Source: UBA2253 sp964646985 (GTDB lineage: Bacteria > Bacillota_I > Bacilli_A > ML615J-28 > CAG-698). From it: a DNA stretch of 7,639 nucleotides. Shown piece by piece: positions 1-6,407 of this stretch; position 1 is the first letter of the stretch; each line of letters starts with the position of its first letter. The stretch spans positions 1 to 7,639 of the forward strand of contig CAZYFI010000066.1 in the NCBI GenBank assembly GCA_964646985.1, given 5' to 3'. The notes under the pieces were generated by a model. The model made no database searches and was not told the origin of the DNA. It was given only the letters and a program-made list of their open reading frames with translations. The translations under genes were made by a program, and so were the position numbers.

Positions 1-374
1 TAAAAAAAGACCAATTTGATTTTGATTTAGATTCTTTCTTAGCAGATTCCTTGACAATTAAGGGTAATTATGTTTTAATTACACGTTCCTATTTACCTGA
101 AGTAGAACTTGCGAAAGATTTGGTAGATCGATTAACTGATAAATTAAAAGCTTCTATTGTTTTTGTTGCCAATGAATATGAAAATAAAATTGTATTTATT
201 TGTAAGAACAAACTCAATTCTTTGCATGCAGGAAATCTTGTGAAAATGGCCGCAATTCATACCAATGGAAATGGTGGTGGAAGAAGTGATTTTGCCCAAG
301 CTGGAGGAAAAGATATTACTAAAATTGATGAAGCTTTGTTGCTTGTGAAGCAAGAAATAATAGGAAAACTATGA
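1..374 (+). CDS. alaS: Alanyl-tRNA synthetase, C-terminal fragment (5' end outside window)
   Basis: This is the 3' end of the gene for alanyl-tRNA synthetase, the cytoplasmic enzyme that charges tRNA-Ala. The reading frame is open from the window edge (first full codon at base 3), so the TTG at 51 is internal and not a start. About 123 codons are visible. They correspond to the C-terminal DHHA1/C-Ala region: the glycine-rich signature GNGGGRSDFAQAGGKD, typical of the AlaRS end, lies at about 267-314, and the protein ends IIGKL. The aminoacylation and editing domains lie upstream and are not visible. The stop TGA (372-374) overlaps the ruvX start ATG as ATGA, which implies translational coupling. 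Use of TGA as a genuine stop here argues for the standard bacterial code. Confidence 0.95.
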   Translation, partial: KKDQFDFDLDSFLADSLTIKGNYVLITRSYLPEVELAKDLVDRLTDKLKASIVFVANEYENKIVFICKNKLNSLHAGNLVKMAAIHTNGNGGGRSDFAQAGGKDITKIDEALLLVKQEIIGKL

Positions 375-790
375 GAATACTAGGTTTAGATTTAGGTACA
401 AGGACTTTGGGTATGGCTGTGTGTGATTCTTTGGAAATAATGGCTACTCCAATTGGAACCATTCGTTTTCAGGAAAGAGATTTGCCTTTTGCTTTAAGTG
501 AAACAAAAAAAATAGTACTTGAAAGAGAAATAAAAAAAATAGTCATGGGCTTGCCTAAACATATGAATGGTGATGTTGGAACGCTTGGCGATTATATTTA
601 TGAATTCAAGAAGATGCTTGAAGATGAATTAAAATTAGAAGTTGTTTTAGTTGATGAAAGATTGACCTCAAAAATGGCTAATCAGGCGATGTTGTTTGCT
701 GATGTCAGTAGACAAAAGCGCAAGTCCAATGTTGACAAAATTGCTGCTACATTTATCTTGCAAACATATTTAGATACGAAAAAATCTTAG
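371..790 (+). CDS. ruvX: RuvX/YqgF family nuclease (putative pre-16S rRNA nuclease / Holliday junction resolvase)
   Basis: The product is a 139-residue RNase H-fold protein of the YqgF family, the usual length for the family. Family members process the 5' end of 16S rRNA precursor and have been proposed as Holliday junction resolvases. Visible motifs: the N-terminal GLDLGTRTLGMAV strand with acidic residue D7, the VMGLP...GDVG segment (about 58-70), VDERLTS (94-100) and the C-terminal NVDKIAATFILQTYL with D122. These give the expected set of acidic active-site residues. The start ATG overlaps the alaS stop by 4 bases and has an AGGA element at 362-365. The gene sits between alaS and a DUF1292 gene, a conserved Firmicutes arrangement, but the ireB gene normally found between alaS and ruvX is missing. 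Confidence 0.93.
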   Translation: MRILGLDLGTRTLGMAVCDSLEIMATPIGTIRFQERDLPFALSETKKIVLEREIKKIVMGLPKHMNGDVGTLGDYIYEFKKMLEDELKLEVVLVDERLTSKMANQAMLFADVSRQKRKSNVDKIAATFILQTYLDTKKS

Positions 791-803
791 AAAGGAGTTT
801 AAT

Positions 804-1187
804 ATGGAAAAAGAAAATAACAACCGCTTAACTTTTATTGATGAAAATGGCGATGAGATTTTATGTGAAATCTTGTTTACTTTTGAATCAGAAGAATTTA
901 AGAAAAATTATGTTTTATTTTATCCTGTAGGTTCTGATGAAGAAAAGGTTGAAGTCATGGCTGCTTCTTATGTAAATGGAGAAAGCGGAGAAGGTGAACT
1001 ATCAGCTGTTGAAACTGATGAAGAATGGGATATGATTGAAAAAGTTCTTCAACAATTCGATGAAGAACATGCGCATGATCACTGTCATTGTGAAGATGAT
1101 GATTGCGAATGTGAAGATGATGACTGCGATTGTGATGAAGAATGTGAAGAAGATGAGCACGGAAACTGCTGCTGTCATGGAAAATAA
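804..1187 (+). CDS. DUF1292 (YrzB-like) protein with a Cys/His/acidic-rich C-terminal tail
   Basis: The product is a 127-residue protein of unknown function. Residues about 8-86 match the DUF1292/YrzB family found downstream of ruvX in Firmicutes: FIDENGDEILCEILFTFE near the start, a YVLFYP strand at 36-41 and the ETDEEWDMIE signature at 70-79. Bacillus YrzB, as I recall it, ends soon after this region. Here about 39 more residues (89-127) follow with 10 Cys, 6 His and many Asp/Glu, including a seven-residue pattern CxCEDDD/CxCEDDD/CxCDEEC from residue 94 and a final CCCH. This composition suggests metal binding, which is inference. The start is supported by a strong AAAGGAG at 791-797, 6 bases before the ATG. 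The gene is last in the alaS-ruvX operon and is followed directly by a terminator. Confidence 0.88.
   Translation: MEKENNNRLTFIDENGDEILCEILFTFESEEFKKNYVLFYPVGSDEEKVEVMAASYVNGESGEGELSAVETDEEWDMIEKVLQQFDEEHAHDHCHCEDDDCECEDDDCDCDEECEEDEHGNCCCHGK
1083..1145 (+). repeat. 21-base in-frame tandem repeat encoding CxCEDDD heptads
   Basis: Inside the DUF1292 gene, unit 1 (1083-1103) and unit 2 (1104-1124) match at 17 of 21 bases. A shorter, degenerate third unit (1125-1142) and a closing Cys codon (1143-1145) follow. The units encode CHCEDDD, CECEDDD and CDCDEE-C. The pattern looks like growth of the tail by local duplication followed by divergence; this mechanism is inference. Confidence 0.75.
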
Positions 1188-1191
1188 AAAA

Positions 1192-1220
1192 AATGCTTAA
1201 CGAATATATCGTTAAGCATT
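1192..1220. terminator. Bidirectional rho-independent terminator between convergent DUF1292 and mrp genes
   Basis: A perfect 12-base stem (arms 1192-1203 and 1209-1220) with a 5-base ATATA loop is flanked by an A-run on the left and a T-run (1219-1225) on the right. It therefore reads as an intrinsic terminator on both strands. It begins 4 bases after the DUF1292 stop codon. On the minus strand the mrp stop codon (1226-1224) lies only 3 bases before the stem, so both genes share it. Confidence 0.9.
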
Positions 1221-1223
1221 TTT

Positions 1224-2219
1224 TTATCTAATCATTATATAAGAGGCAAGATCATCATAGATTCTTCCTATTTCTTCGTCACTCTCATAAAGAGATAAAT
1301 GATGGAGCGGTTGATTAATTGGGATTTGTGCTATTAGTTCTGTTTCCAACTTGTTGGCAACTTCAGTTCCGCCACCTTGGCCAAAAATAAATTCTTTTTG
1401 ATTCGAAACAGGGTTAATATAATAGGCCATATTCTCAATGACGCCAATGATGTTATGTTTTAACTGCTTGGAAGCAACTCCTGCTTTAATCGCAACATGA
1501 CTTGCAGCCAAATGAGGTGTTGTTACAATAATCACCTCAGCACTAGGGACGATATTTCTTAAATCAAGAGCAATATCTCCAGTTCCAGGTGGTGCATCAA
1601 TTACCATGTATTCAATATTTTTATTCCAATTGACTTCGTAGAAAAAATTATTAATCATGGAATTAAGCATTGCCCCTCGCCAAATGACGGGTTTTCCCAC
1701 TTCAGCAAAGAATTCTGTTGACATTAATTCCATTCCAAAGTGGTAAAAGGGAATAATTTTGCTGTTTTCATTTGCAGTTGGGTAATTGTGCTCCATTTCC
1801 AGCATCTTTGGTATACTTGAGCCATATATGTCAGCATCTATTAATGCTACTTTCTTATTTTGCCTTGTTAAAGCATAAGCTAAGTTAACTGCAACCGTAG
1901 ATTTACCCACTCCACCTTTCCCAGAAGCAATAATGATAAATTTCACATCCCGATTTGTGATTCCCTCAATTTTTCTACGTTCTTCAAATTGAATTTTAAC
2001 TCCATCAAAGCCCAAATCTCTTTTTACAATGATAGCTATCTCTCTTCTTAGTTGTTTTTCTGCTTCTCCCCCAACTTTGGTTATTGTTAAAATGAGAACA
2101 ACAGTATTCTTATCTGGGTCAATTCCTAAATGTGTTATCGCATTTTCTTCTTTGAGTGTTTTTCCAGAATCTTGATCTAATAAAATTTCAATTTTTTCTC
2201 GTAAATCTTTTGTGTTCAT
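1224..2219 (-). CDS. mrp: Mrp/ApbC/NBP35-family P-loop ATPase (SalA-like), lacking cysteines
   Basis: The product is a 331-residue cytoplasmic MinD-type ATPase of the Mrp family. Relatives act as Fe-S cluster carriers (ApbC, NBP35) or, in Bacillus SalA, as a regulator. Residues about 5-78 form an N-terminal MIP18/DUF59-type domain (ITHLGID at 28-34). Then come the deviant Walker A SGKGGVGKST (99-108), DADIYGSS (128-135), WRGAML (180-185), DAPPGTGD (208-215), TTPHLAAS (233-240) and IFGQGGG (278-284). The CxxC pair that ligates Fe-S in many relatives is replaced by YYINPVSNQ (about 266-274), and the protein contains no cysteine at all. The start at 2219 is chosen because AAGGAGAT (2231-2224) precedes it with good spacing. 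The longer frame to 2267 begins upstream of the predicted promoter's -10. The gene is monocistronic and divergent from the nuclease. Confidence 0.93.
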   Translation of the reverse strand: MNTKDLREKIEILLDQDSGKTLKEENAITHLGIDPDKNTVVLILTITKVGGEAEKQLRREIAIIVKRDLGFDGVKIQFEERRKIEGITNRDVKFIIIASGKGGVGKSTVAVNLAYALTRQNKKVALIDADIYGSSIPKMLEMEHNYPTANENSKIIPFYHFGMELMSTEFFAEVGKPVIWRGAMLNSMINNFFYEVNWNKNIEYMVIDAPPGTGDIALDLRNIVPSAEVIIVTTPHLAASHVAIKAGVASKQLKHNIIGVIENMAYYINPVSNQKEFIFGQGGGTEVANKLETELIAQIPINQPLHHLSLYESDEEIGRIYDDLASYIMIR

Positions 2220-2255
2220 GATTATCTCCTTATTTAGTAAATTTATTTCTTTGAT

Positions 2256-2264
2256 ATTATAACA
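2256..2264 (-). promoter_or_regulatory. Extended -10 promoter for mrp
   Basis: Read on the minus strand, this is TGTTATAAT, a perfect TATAAT with a TGn extension. No convincing -35 box lies 16-18 bases upstream, which is tolerable for an extended -10 promoter. The expected transcription start near 2249 leaves a leader of about 30 bases containing AAGGAGAT before the ATG at 2219. Confidence 0.65.
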
Positions 2265-2288
2265 CAATGCAAAAGAATTTACTCATTA

Positions 2289-2317
2289 TTTACTTGAAGA
2301 AGCATTTATGTTATAAT
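2289..2317 (+). promoter_or_regulatory. Promoter for the lipoprotein nuclease (and possibly argS operon)
   Basis: A -35-like TTTACT (2289-2294, 4 of 6 to TTGACA) lies 17 bases before a perfect -10 TATAAT (2312-2317). The -10 has a TGn extension (2309-2311). Transcription should start near 2324, about 22 bases before the ATG at 2346, with a weak GTGAG (2335-2339) as ribosome binding site. No terminator is seen between the nuclease and argS, so this promoter may also feed argS and the genes beyond it. Confidence 0.65.
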
Positions 2318-2345
2318 AATAATATATTGAATAAGTGAGAATATT

Positions 2346-4049
2346 ATGCGTAGAAAAATTCCCTTTTTATTATCATTGCTTTTGTTTATTTTTATAAGTT
2401 TCTTTTTAACTGGTTGCAAGCCAAAAGTTGATGAAGAAGCAATCATGAAAATTGAAGAAGTTTATAAAAGTATATTTGCCAATCAAGATTTAAAAAATGT
2501 CACACAAGACATTTATTTGCCAACTTATTTTTCTGAAGTATTAATTGAATGGAAAAGCGATAACCCAGACATTTTAAGTGATACTGGAAAAGTTTACTCA
2601 GTTACCAGTGAGAAAATAGTTATTTTAACTGCGAAGTTGACTCACAATAAGACGAGTTTAGAAAAATATTATGGTATAATCGTTAGACCAAATAATAATA
2701 ATCAAACTGATGAAGTGGCGATTGAAAAAATTCAAGAAGCTTATTTGAGTTTGTTTCCTGATACTGATTTAAATGATGTTACCGAAGACCTTGATTTTCC
2801 AACTTATTTATTGGGAGTAACCATTGTTTGGCAAAGCAATTACCCTGAAGTGATTAGTAATAGTGGTATTGTATTTGATGTAGCCAATGACACGAATGTT
2901 ACTATTTCAGCAAAAATGTCCTACAATCAAACTGTTCAAAACAAACTGTTTTCACTGGTTGTGAAACCAAGAACAACCATCCCTTTAAATCCTCAAGACA
3001 AGGTCAATGAAGTGGCAGATGGATTATTGAATGGAATTGATTTGTTGAATCTTGATTCTGATTTGGTTTTGCCAACTAGCATTTCTGGTGTTACCATCAT
3101 ATGGTCAACCAGCGATGAGGAAGTTATTTCATCTACAGGGATCATTCATAGAGCTCAAATTGACAAAAATGCAACAATTACTGCTGCATTATCTTACTTA
3201 AGCGCTACCAAGACTGTTGGATTTAATGTAACAATTTTGGGTATCAATCTTCAATTATTGCCTTATTATTCTGGTGCAGAACAACTATCTGGATTAGTAC
3301 TAAAGAACTTTCTGCATGATGTCATTGACAATCATAAAACTTATAATTATGATTTTGCGAAAGTTGCTTTACCCAAAACGGATGAAGATCCGAATAATCC
3401 CAATAATATAATTTTGTTTTATACTGGACGTTCTCAAGCCAAGTCAACTTATAATACAGGAAACGACGGATGGAATCGTGAGCATGTTTGGGCAAAATCC
3501 CATGGTGGTTTTGGGGAAACCATTCCTGCTGGATCAGATTTACATCATTTACGACCTACCGATGCCACAGTGAATAGCACAAGAAGCAATCTTGATTTTG
3601 ATAATGGTGGAAAAAAAGTAAACGATACTTTTGCTGAAGGCTCAACTTTTTGTTATTACGACAGTGATTCTTTTGAACCTAGAGATGAAGTGAAAGGTGA
3701 TGTGGCGAGAATTATTTTTTATATGGCTGTACGTTATGATGGCAGTGATGGTGTGAAAGATTTAGAATTAAATGATAATGTCAATAATGGAACAAATCCT
3801 TTTATGGGTAGGCTATCTGTCTTACTTATTTGGAATGAATTTGATCCTGTTGATGACTTTGAAAGCAATCGAAATGAAGTTATTTTTGGTTATCAAGAAA
3901 ATCGGAATCCATTTATTGATCACCCTCATTTTGCCAATTTAATTTGGGGTGTCCAAGCAAGCAATGTATCAAATGGCTTAGAATCACAAATCACAATTAT
4001 CAAAATACAATTAAATTTAGAAATTTTTAGAAAACAACAATATTGTTAA
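2346..4049 (+). CDS. Surface lipoprotein with three Ig-like repeats and an endonuclease I domain
   Basis: The product is a 567-residue predicted secreted nuclease anchored to the membrane. Residues 1-24 are a lipoprotein signal peptide: RRK, a hydrophobic stretch and lipobox LTGC with Cys24. Three related bacterial Ig-like repeats follow at about 30-115, 122-208 and 216-298. Each has a pattern like LPTxxxxVxIxW, then S(D/N)xxxxxSxxGxV/I, then a xITAxLSY-type strand. Residues about 305-535 match the endonuclease I (Vvn/EndA, beta-beta-alpha metal) family: NREHVWAKSHG with H380, DLHHLRP (398-404), TVNSTRSN with N410, GDVARIIFYMAVRY (451-464) and NRNEVIFGYQENRNPF (508-523). The family cuts DNA and RNA with little sequence preference. 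The likely role is degrading external nucleic acid for nucleotides (inference). The last 30 or so residues resemble no domain I know and may reflect a frameshift. Confidence 0.9.
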   Translation: MRRKIPFLLSLLLFIFISFFLTGCKPKVDEEAIMKIEEVYKSIFANQDLKNVTQDIYLPTYFSEVLIEWKSDNPDILSDTGKVYSVTSEKIVILTAKLTHNKTSLEKYYGIIVRPNNNNQTDEVAIEKIQEAYLSLFPDTDLNDVTEDLDFPTYLLGVTIVWQSNYPEVISNSGIVFDVANDTNVTISAKMSYNQTVQNKLFSLVVKPRTTIPLNPQDKVNEVADGLLNGIDLLNLDSDLVLPTSISGVTIIWSTSDEEVISSTGIIHRAQIDKNATITAALSYLSATKTVGFNVTILGINLQLLPYYSGAEQLSGLVLKNFLHDVIDNHKTYNYDFAKVALPKTDEDPNNPNNIILFYTGRSQAKSTYNTGNDGWNREHVWAKSHGGFGETIPAGSDLHHLRPTDATVNSTRSNLDFDNGGKKVNDTFAEGSTFCYYDSDSFEPRDEVKGDVARIIFYMAVRYDGSDGVKDLELNDNVNNGTNPFMGRLSVLLIWNEFDPVDDFESNRNEVIFGYQENRNPFIDHPHFANLIWGVQASNVSNGLESQITIIKIQLNLEIFRKQQYC

Positions 4050-4070
4050 TGAACGAAAAGAAGTGATGAT

Positions 4071-5711
4071 ATGATAAATGAAATACTAGAACAAATAAAA
4101 AACGCTATCAATGAAGTTATTTTAAAATATCAAATGAATGAAACATATGATATCTTTTTTGAAAAACCTAAAGATCCTTCTTTTGGTGACTTCTCTACAA
4201 ATATTGCGATGCGTCTTGCAAAACCCCTTAAAAAAAGCCCAATTGTAATTGCTAATGAAATTGTAAGTAAAATTAATGAAGAAGAGCTTCATATCAAAAA
4301 GCTTTTGGTTGCGGGAAGTGGATTTATCAATTTTTTTATTGATCCTTCTTTCTTGGCAAATATTGTGTTTACTATTGTAGAAGAACAAAATCAATTTGGG
4401 AATCTTCATTTAGGAAAAGACGAAAATATCAATTTAGAATTTGTTAGTGCTAATCCAACTGGATCATTGCATATTGGGCATGGAAGAGGAGCATCATACG
4501 GAGATTCTTTAGCAAGAATCCTTCGCAAAGCTGGGTATTTAGTTAGTACTGAGCATTACGTTAACGATGCAGGAAATCAAATTAATAATTTAATTTTTTC
4601 CATACATGAACGTTACAAAGAATTGTATGGCAAACCATGTGAATTAAATGAAGATTCTTACCATGGGAAAGAGATTATTGCACTAGCCAATGATATTAAA
4701 CTAAAACATGGTGATTTTTACTTAAGCCATCCATGGGAAAAAGATTTTCGTCAATTTGGCGTTGATTATCTTCTTGAAGGACTGAAACAAGATTTAAAGG
4801 ATTTTAATGTTACTTTTGATACTTGGTTCAGTGAACAATCCTTATATGATCATGGAGAAGTAGAGAAAATCAAGCAAAGATTAATTGATCATGGGCACAC
4901 ATATGAGCATGAAGGAGCTATTTGGTTAAAAACGACTCTTTATGGAGACGAAAAAGATCGAGTTCTAATCAAAAGTGATCAAACCTTTACCTATTTATTG
5001 CCAGATATTGCGTACCATGCAAATAAACTCAATCGTGGGTTTAATCATTTGATTGATGTTTTAGGTGCTGATCACCATGGCTATATCAATCGGTTGAAAG
5101 CTGCGATTGCATTTGTTGGCGGAGATCCTGAAAAAGTTGACATCGAGATTTTGCAAATGGTTCGGGTTTTACAAAATGGTGAAGAAATAAAGATGAGCAA
5201 ACGAAGTGGGAAAGCAATCACACTTCGAGATTTAATGGATGAAGTTGGCACCGATGCACTCAGATTTATGTATGCCTCAAAAGCTTTGAGCACACATATG
5301 GATTTGGATTTAGATTTGGCAGTCAAAAATAGCAACGATAACCCTGTTTATTATGTGCAATATGCNNNNNNNNNNGCAAGTTTGTTCCGTGTTTTGGAAG
5401 AACAAAAAATGAAATTTCACCCCGTAACACAATTTCAAAAAATTAACATTGATTCAATTAATAAAATTGTAATGCAATTGTTGCAATATCCTTTGGTAAT
5501 TGAAGAAGCGGCAACAAAAAGATTACCTCATAAAATTGCGCAATATTTATTAAACTTGGCTTCATCGCTGCATACTTATTATAACGATGAAAGAATTATT
5601 ACTGATGATATTGATGAAGTGATGGAAAAATTGACTGTATTGAAAGCAGTTCAAATTATATTAAAAGATGGTCTTAATTTAATTGGTGTAGGTACCAAAG
5701 AAAGGATGTAA
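4071..5711 (+). CDS. argS: Arginyl-tRNA synthetase (contains a 10-N assembly gap)
   Basis: Class I aminoacyl-tRNA synthetase that charges tRNA-Arg in the cytoplasm. At 546 residues it is near the family's usual 550-560. Visible in order: an N-terminal tRNA D-loop recognition domain (about 1-110, with PSFGDFSTNIAM at 36-47), FVSANPTGSLHIGHGRGA (124-141) carrying the HIGH motif at 134-137, the YVNDAGNQ segment (163-170), LGADHHGYINRLKAA (331-345), a KMSKRSG (374-380) signature loop, and the C-terminal anticodon-binding helical domain ending ERM, as most ArgRS do. Ten Ns interrupt codons 432-435. The reading frame is kept across them, so the gene is probably intact. The gene begins 21 bases after the nuclease, with a modest AAGTGAT (4061-4067) before the ATG. 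No separate promoter is obvious. Confidence 0.96.
   Translation: MINEILEQIKNAINEVILKYQMNETYDIFFEKPKDPSFGDFSTNIAMRLAKPLKKSPIVIANEIVSKINEEELHIKKLLVAGSGFINFFIDPSFLANIVFTIVEEQNQFGNLHLGKDENINLEFVSANPTGSLHIGHGRGASYGDSLARILRKAGYLVSTEHYVNDAGNQINNLIFSIHERYKELYGKPCELNEDSYHGKEIIALANDIKLKHGDFYLSHPWEKDFRQFGVDYLLEGLKQDLKDFNVTFDTWFSEQSLYDHGEVEKIKQRLIDHGHTYEHEGAIWLKTTLYGDEKDRVLIKSDQTFTYLLPDIAYHANKLNRGFNHLIDVLGADHHGYINRLKAAIAFVGGDPEKVDIEILQMVRVLQNGEEIKMSKRSGKAITLRDLMDEVGTDALRFMYASKALSTHMDLDLDLAVKNSNDNPVYYVQYXXXXASLFRVLEEQKMKFHPVTQFQKINIDSINKIVMQLLQYPLVIEEAATKRLPHKIAQYLLNLASSLHTYYNDERIITDDIDEVMEKLTVLKAVQIILKDGLNLIGVGTKERM
5366..5375. other. Assembly gap (10 N) inside argS
   Basis: Ten unknown bases fall in the conserved ArgRS segment after NPVYYVQY. 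The partial codon GCN before the gap encodes Ala. In other ArgRS this segment usually reads QYAHARI followed by a small residue and Ser. That would need 13 bases here and not 10, so the N count may be a placeholder. This length estimate is inference from remembered family sequence. Confidence 0.95.
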
Positions 5712-5717
5712 TTGTTT

Positions 5718-6395
5718 ATGAAAGAATTCTTTAAAAAGTATTTGTTCGTATTTGAATGGGTAGGTGCTGCTATATTAATTGGTGTAGGCATTTTTACTGT
5801 TGTACAATCGTCTATTCTTTATGTTTTTGTTGGTTTAATTTTATTGGTTTTTGGTTTATTGCGATTTGTTCCACTTTTAAAAACAACTCCTGATAAAGTT
5901 CTTAGGATTATTTATGCTGTGGAGATATTGTTAAATGTTGGAGCAGGAGTTTTTCTCGTAATTGAAGGAGGCAAATCCGATTCTTCACTTAGTAATTGGT
6001 TTGGCTATATTGTTGGTGGAGCTTTAGTATTACGAGGATTTGTTCATTTGTTCGCAACCTCTTTGAGAGACGAACCAAATGACTATATCAAGTTTTTTTC
6101 TCACATTGGTTTATTTGTAATTGGTATTTTGATTATTTCAAAAGGCGGATTTGATTCAAAAACATTGGCATACATCATACTTGTATTGGCTGTTTTGAGT
6201 GCGATTTTCATAGGGTTTAGTGGCTATAAGCATTATCGCAATAATCGTTATGAATTAAGGGCAAAGGAAGATACAAAAAAAGTTGTAAAAAAAGACACCC
6301 AAGTAGCAGATGAAGTCATTGACGATCCTGAATCAGTGAAATCTGACGTCGTAATCCCTGAAGAAGAAAAAAAAGAAGAAGCAACATTGTCATAA
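5718..6395 (+). CDS. Six-helix membrane protein with charged C-terminal tail, unknown function
   Basis: The product is a 225-residue integral membrane protein that I cannot assign to a function. Hydrophobic segments lie at about 9-29, 33-53, 62-84, 94-114, 126-142 and 148-170. They are arranged as short glycine-rich helical hairpins, a topology resembling the HdeD/DUF308 family, though the match is only by layout. Residues 171-225 form a hydrophilic tail, basic first (KHYRNNRYELRAKEDTKK) and then strongly acidic, probably cytoplasmic. The ATG at 5718 is preferred because AAAGGATG (5701-5708), inside the argS end, lies at a normal distance. A TTG at 5712 in the same frame would be too close to it and adds only two codons. 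The gene follows the argS stop by 6 bases and precedes the M42 peptidase by 12, so it is co-transcribed. Confidence 0.8.
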   Translation: MKEFFKKYLFVFEWVGAAILIGVGIFTVVQSSILYVFVGLILLVFGLLRFVPLLKTTPDKVLRIIYAVEILLNVGAGVFLVIEGGKSDSSLSNWFGYIVGGALVLRGFVHLFATSLRDEPNDYIKFFSHIGLFVIGILIISKGGFDSKTLAYIILVLAVLSAIFIGFSGYKHYRNNRYELRAKEDTKKVVKKDTQVADEVIDDPESVKSDVVIPEEEKKEEATLS

Positions 6396-6407
6396 AGGAA
6401 GAATGGA

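Noticed and set aside
372..383. Possible use of Mycoplasma code 4 (TGA as Trp)
   Set aside because: AlaS ends naturally at the TGA overlapping the ruvX start, Trp is encoded by TGG throughout, and all genes have full length with TGA as stop.
1083..1145. CRISPR-like repeat array
   Set aside because: The repeats are contiguous without spacers, in frame and coding; they are a protein repeat.
2220..2267. Sixteen-residue N-terminal extension of Mrp (start at 2267)
   Set aside because: The strong ribosome binding site and family start fit the ATG at 2219, and the extension would begin upstream of the predicted -10 box.
4036..4047. Perfect palindrome AACAATATTGTT as an operator for argS
   Set aside because: A 12-base palindrome is expected by chance once or twice in an AT-rich window of this size, and it lies within coding sequence with no promoter seen next to it.
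4050..4070. T-box or other riboswitch leader for argS
   Set aside because: Only 21 bases separate the nuclease stop from the argS start, too short for such a leader, and no specifier or T-box sequence is visible.
5712..5717. TTG start for the membrane protein
   Set aside because: The AAAGGATG element lies too close to it, while the ATG at 5718 has normal spacing.
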